Below the pieces are notes generated by a model, which saw only the letters and a list, made by a program, of their open reading frames with translations, ran no database searches and was not told where the DNA came from. Shown piece by piece: positions 13,260-16,173 of a stretch of DNA of 16,173 nucleotides. Within the stretch, counting starts at the first letter, position 1. Every line of letters begins with the position of its first letter. This stretch comes from Bifidobacterium breve. Its GTDB lineage: Bacteria > Actinomycetota > Actinomycetes > S36-B12. Location: NCBI GenBank assembly GCA_945900705.1, contig CAMDKJ010000020.1:1-16173 (forward strand), read 5' to 3'. The translations under genes were made by a program, and so were the position numbers.

Positions 13260-13276
13260 TTTAGATATTCGTTTAA

Positions 13277-13663
13277 CTACTCCGCGATAGTGATGGTGAC
13301 GTCGCGCGTGCTGCTATCAGGATTAGTGACCGTGACGACTGCAACACCGGCAGCTAGAGCTTTGGCGCCTGGGTTGAACTGTGCGCCGCCTTCTTCCTTG
13401 GCCTGAGTAAGTTCGAGTAACTCAGGCTTGTCCGTTGAGATTGTGGTGCCGGCAAGAGACTCAACATTGAAGACAATGAAATTACCGACCTTGGCGCTAG
13501 CTTGGGTCTGATCAGGGGCGACCATGATCGGGGCAATGACCTCGGTGCCTGCGCCTGCGGCACTCGAAGCGGCTGGTTCGGTTGACGATGAGCAGCCCGC
13601 GAGCACTGCCGCACCCAAAAGAGCAGTGGCACTGATAGCCACGAAACGCCGATTGCCAAACAT
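13277..13663 (-). CDS. Small lipoprotein with Ig-like C-terminal domain
   Basis: A 128-residue lipoprotein. The signal sequence MFGNRRFVAISATALLGAAVLAGC ends in a lipobox (LAGC, Cys24), followed by a Ser/Ala/Glu linker. The rest (about 45-128) is rich in alternating strands, for example KVGNFIVFNVESLAGTTIST, PELLELTQAKEEGG and GVAVVTVTNPDSSTRDVTITIAE, typical of bacterial Ig-like or inhibitor I42-like folds. The frame stays open upstream, but ATG at 13663 has AGGAG 6 nt before it and starts the signal peptide exactly, so it is chosen. It is divergent from the second hydrolase (start 13740), with 76 bp between the starts for both promoters. Function unknown; the location suggests the cell envelope. 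Confidence 0.75.
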   Translation of the reverse strand: MFGNRRFVAISATALLGAAVLAGCSSSTEPAASSAAGAGTEVIAPIMVAPDQTQASAKVGNFIVFNVESLAGTTISTDKPELLELTQAKEEGGAQFNPGAKALAAGVAVVTVTNPDSSTRDVTITIAE

Positions 13664-13739
13664 ATTTGCTCCTATTCTCGCCGGGGCTATCCCCGGGATG
13701 TCCTTAAACCATACCCGCAAAATCAGGTGGCGAAACATC

Positions 13740-14585
13740 ATGACGTACCTTCCTTACGTGAACTTCACATGGCGAATGCCACTGGCCTCATTAATCACGG
13801 TCGCGGCCCTGTTTACCTTCGCGCCGGGCGCCAGCGGTGCACCATCAGCCGACCCGGTGGTTGGCGTGCTCACCGCCGGTGGGCAGCGCCAGTGGATTGA
13901 TTGCGAAGGTAGCGGTTCACCGACTTTGGTCATCTCATCTGGCCTTGGGGCTGACAGCAGTATGTGGTCAAGGGTGCTGCCCAAACTGCGCACCATGACT
14001 CGCACTTGTATTTATGACCGGCCCGGACTCGGTAAAAGCCCGAAGCGCACCGGGGCGAAAGGCACCAATGCTGGTGAACACGCGAAGGAACTTAAGTCAC
14101 TACTGATCGCCGCCGGTGAATCCGGCCCATTCATCCTGATGGGCCATTCGTACGCGGGATTGATAGTTCGCGCATTCGCGGCACAAACACCTGTTGAGGT
14201 GGCAGGCATGCTCTTACTAGACGCCGTATATCCAGGTATTCATCGCACATTTCTATCTTCATACAAGAGCCCGTGGCATGAAGGTGGTACGTCAATCGAT
14301 ATGGCAGCCAGCGAGCGAGCAACTAATGGTGGCCCTGACCTAGGTTCCACCCCACTAATTGTTATAACCGCCGGCTATCCGAGTAACGGCACGAGTTGGG
14401 CTGATCGCAAATGGAACGCGGAGCAGGATGCCGCTGCAAAGTTATCAACCAATTCACTGCACCTCGTCGCCAAGAAATCAGGCCACGTGATTCAGCAGCA
14501 ACAACCAGCGATCGTTATTGCGGGGGTTAGGCGACTACTTGAGGCGGCACGTACTAGCACGCCGCTAGGTGCGACTAGGGGTTAA
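13740..14585 (+). CDS. Secreted alpha/beta-hydrolase
   Basis: A 281-residue alpha/beta-hydrolase with an N-terminal signal (MTYLPYVNFTWR, then MPLASLITVAALFTFAPGAS). Active-site parts: ISSGLGADSSMW oxyanion loop (about 65-76), YDRPGLGKS (92-100), nucleophile Ser137 in GHSYAG, a likely acid Asp161 in LLLDAVYP and His249 in KSGHVIQQ. These resemble proline iminopeptidase-like or esterase members; the substrate is unknown. The frame is open upstream over the divergent lipoprotein gene, which is unlikely to be translated; ATG at 13740 with AGGTGG about 9 nt upstream is preferred, and a start at Met13 is possible. Its stop TAA overlaps the rpiB stop of the convergent operon by 3-4 bp. It is not similar enough to the hydrolase at 565-1506 to be called its duplicate. 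Confidence 0.85.
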   Translation: MTYLPYVNFTWRMPLASLITVAALFTFAPGASGAPSADPVVGVLTAGGQRQWIDCEGSGSPTLVISSGLGADSSMWSRVLPKLRTMTRTCIYDRPGLGKSPKRTGAKGTNAGEHAKELKSLLIAAGESGPFILMGHSYAGLIVRAFAAQTPVEVAGMLLLDAVYPGIHRTFLSSYKSPWHEGGTSIDMAASERATNGGPDLGSTPLIVITAGYPSNGTSWADRKWNAEQDAAAKLSTNSLHLVAKKSGHVIQQQQPAIVIAGVRRLLEAARTSTPLGATRG

Positions 14586-15031
14586 ATCATTTCACCGGCA
14601 TCGAGTTCGCCGAGTTGTTCTACCCGTCGCTCGTGGCGGCCGCCTTCAAACTCAGTTGAAAGAAAGACGTCTAGGGCTTCGAGGGCTGTGTCTGGGTCAG
14701 TGAAGCGCTCCCCGAAGCAGGCAACATTGGCGTCATTGTGGCGGCGAGTCATTTCGGCATCATCATTTGCTCTGATCACCGCACCGCGGGCTCCGGCAAC
14801 TTTATTCACCGCCATCGCGATACCCTGCCCGCTGCCGCAAACGGCTACTCCAAGATCAGCATCGCCATCAGCGACCGCGTGGCCGACTGCGGCCCCGTAA
14901 TGCGGGTAATCAACGCTGGCTTCGGAGTCGGTGCCTAGGTCAATGACGTCATAGTCATTCTCGATCAGCCATTGTTTTAAGGTGGTTTTCAGCGTGAAGC
15001 CCGCATGGTCAGATCCGATTGCAATTCTCAC
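14582..15031 (-). CDS. rpiB: Ribose-5-phosphate isomerase B
   Basis: A 149-residue RpiB/LacAB-family isomerase interconverting ribose 5-phosphate and ribulose 5-phosphate in the pentose-phosphate pathway. Landmarks are GSDHAGF (Asp8, His9), DLGTDSEASVDYPHYG, the anion loop VCGSGQGIAMA with Cys65, the catalytic-base position of the E. coli type (the mycobacterial enzyme has lost it), and RRHNDANVACFGER with His98. The length is standard. It starts at GTG 15031, overlapping the kinase stop as GTGA, so the two are translationally coupled and likely act in one sugar route. RpiB enzymes can also take allose 6-phosphate and similar sugars, so with this kinase a role in a rarer sugar pathway is possible. 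It converges on the hydrolase with a tail-to-tail overlap. Confidence 0.95.
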   Translation of the reverse strand: MRIAIGSDHAGFTLKTTLKQWLIENDYDVIDLGTDSEASVDYPHYGAAVGHAVADGDADLGVAVCGSGQGIAMAVNKVAGARGAVIRANDDAEMTRRHNDANVACFGERFTDPDTALEALDVFLSTEFEGGRHERRVEQLGELDAGEMI

Positions 15032-16173
15032 TTCGACTCCTTTGCTCCACTTTGAATAAGTCTTCCGCTAGTGACTTGCTGATCTCGCACCAGTTGGATC
15101 ATTGTCTCGCGCCGCTCTGCGAGCAGTTGCATCGCGGTCTGACCAGGCTCGACCACACTCGATACCTCGGCACGATTTACCGCTCGGACTTGGCCAGATG
15201 CAAGTATCGCTGCGCCAACAACCGCAGCATTTGGCACATCAACCACCCCGAGTGCGCATCCCGTTGCATCAGCAAGGAGTTGACGGAAAACCCGATCGTG
15301 AGTACCACCCCCGACAAGTGGCACGACATCGGGTAAAACCGCGCCGGTATTTGTCACCGCGGTAACCGCCAAGGCGATAGCTTGCGCCACCCCCTCCAAG
15401 ATACTGCGCAGCATGGCCGCACGATCGGTCGACAAACCAATACCGTGCCAGGATCCACGCAACTCCGCGTCCATAAATGGGGTGCGCTCACCTGCGACAT
15501 ATGGCACGTAAATCGGGTCACTCGACTGTATGCCATCGTTTAGTGCTGCCGTCGCTTCGGCAACGTCCGAGCCAAACCAGCTGAGGGCAGTTGTCAATGA
15601 CAACCCGGCATTTTGCACCGCACCCATTCGAAACCAGCCAGCCCCGATGTCTCCAGCGGTAGCGAAAGTATGTGTCACTAATGAAGCATCGAGATCAGGT
15701 TGGGCTAGCACACTAACTATCTGTGCACCCGTGCCGACAGCGATGAACCCGTCACCGGGGCGAAGGCCTAGCCCAGCCAGTGCGCAGGCGGTGTCGGCTG
15801 CACCTATTACCGCTGGTATTTCACGCCCCAAATTTATTAAGCCAGCAGGGGCATTAGACCTCATGATTTTCGGAAGCAATTGCTCACTTAGCCCAGCCCA
15901 CGCGAGCGCGGCCGGCGACCAAGTTTCAGTTACTACGTCACACAGCAAAGTACCGGTGGCATCACTTGGATCAGTTGCGATCGCTCCACCAAAGGCTGCA
16001 CGCAGCCAATCTTTTGGCTGAAGCACGTAGCGCGCCCGCGCCATGACATCCGGCTCATTTGCATAAAGCCAGGCGACGCTAGTAGCAGCGAAACCCGGTA
16101 CCGCCGGTGAGCCAAGTTGTGCCAATTGATCGGTGGAGAACTGCTGCGACATTGACTGCACCTGGCGCAGTGA
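15028..16173 (-). CDS. FGGY-family carbohydrate kinase, xylulokinase-like, 5' end outside window
   Basis: The last about 381 residues of an FGGY sugar kinase; the frame is open to the window edge, so roughly the first 100 residues with the first ATP motif and sugar-binding site are missing. Present are AATSVAWLYANEP and LQPKDWLRAAFGG (the typical KDYLR-like turn), SDATGTLLCDV, GAADTACALAGLG (likely catalytic-region Asp), GTGAQIVSVL, the C-terminal FGGY signature region YVAGERTPFMDAELRG, the adenosine motif PLVGGGTHDRVFRQLLADATG and AAVVGAAILA. Motifs favour xylulokinase-like enzymes (phosphorylating xylulose or a similar ketose), but substrate assignment needs the missing part. It is directly upstream of rpiB with a 4-bp overlap. 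The two together feed a pentose into the pentose-phosphate pathway. Confidence 0.88.
   Translation of the reverse strand, partial: SLRQVQSMSQQFSTDQLAQLGSPAVPGFAATSVAWLYANEPDVMARARYVLQPKDWLRAAFGGAIATDPSDATGTLLCDVVTETWSPAALAWAGLSEQLLPKIMRSNAPAGLINLGREIPAVIGAADTACALAGLGLRPGDGFIAVGTGAQIVSVLAQPDLDASLVTHTFATAGDIGAGWFRMGAVQNAGLSLTTALSWFGSDVAEATAALNDGIQSSDPIYVPYVAGERTPFMDAELRGSWHGIGLSTDRAAMLRSILEGVAQAIALAVTAVTNTGAVLPDVVPLVGGGTHDRVFRQLLADATGCALGVVDVPNAAVVGAAILASGQVRAVNRAEVSSVVEPGQTAMQLLAERRETMIQLVRDQQVTSGRLIQSGAKESK

Noticed and set aside
1..16173. CRISPR array or long tandem repeats
   Set aside because: No regularly spaced direct repeats with unique spacers were seen; the repeats found are the att pair, IS ends and short inverted repeats.

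Overview
The window looks like chromosomal DNA from a high-GC Gram-positive bacterium (Actinomycetota). The evidence is GC-rich third codon positions, GTG/TTG starts, a tRNA without an encoded CCA end, a probable leaderless transcript, an RipA-like coiled-coil NlpC/P60 hydrolase, and an actinobacterial-type IS6 transposase. I cannot place the species. Both ends cut genes: a DMT transporter on the left and a sugar kinase on the right.

Layout. 1-2635: the C-terminal part of an EamA transporter (+), a secreted alpha/beta hydrolase (-) and a secreted NlpC/P60 peptidoglycan hydrolase (-). 2820-6826: a probable copper/metal-handling island. A minus-strand operon (DUF305 lipoprotein, CopZ-like chaperone, Asp-box/F510_1955-type lipoprotein) is divergent from an OmpR-family response regulator and histidine kinase (+) whose short sensor loop contains His residues. 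A 57-residue, single-span, Cys-Cys-Cys protein, previously easy to miss, lies convergent to the kinase. 7012-8562: an MFS transporter. 8574-9279: a VapBC toxin-antitoxin pair with an operator-like promoter.

9485-11500: a small integrated element or remnant at a tRNA-Lys gene, bounded by a perfect 43-bp direct repeat of the tRNA 3' half. It holds a HigBA-like toxin-antitoxin pair and an 820-bp IS6-family insertion sequence whose transposase is interrupted by an amber codon. No integrase remains. 11652-13663 (-): an envelope-associated lipoprotein, a protein of unknown function and a secreted five-bladed-propeller glycosidase-like protein. 13740-14585 (+): a second secreted alpha/beta hydrolase. 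14582-16173 (-): a pentose-phosphate pair, FGGY kinase then ribose-5-phosphate isomerase B, translationally coupled.

The most interesting signal is a conserved element with 11-bp internal spacing, typical of OmpR/PhoB sites. It occurs twice, in the same orientation, 98-99 bp upstream of the start codons of the DUF305 operon and of the NlpC/P60 gene, each time abutting a TTGA-type -35 sequence. It suggests that the two-component system of the island controls both extracytoplasmic metal handling and a cell-wall hydrolase.
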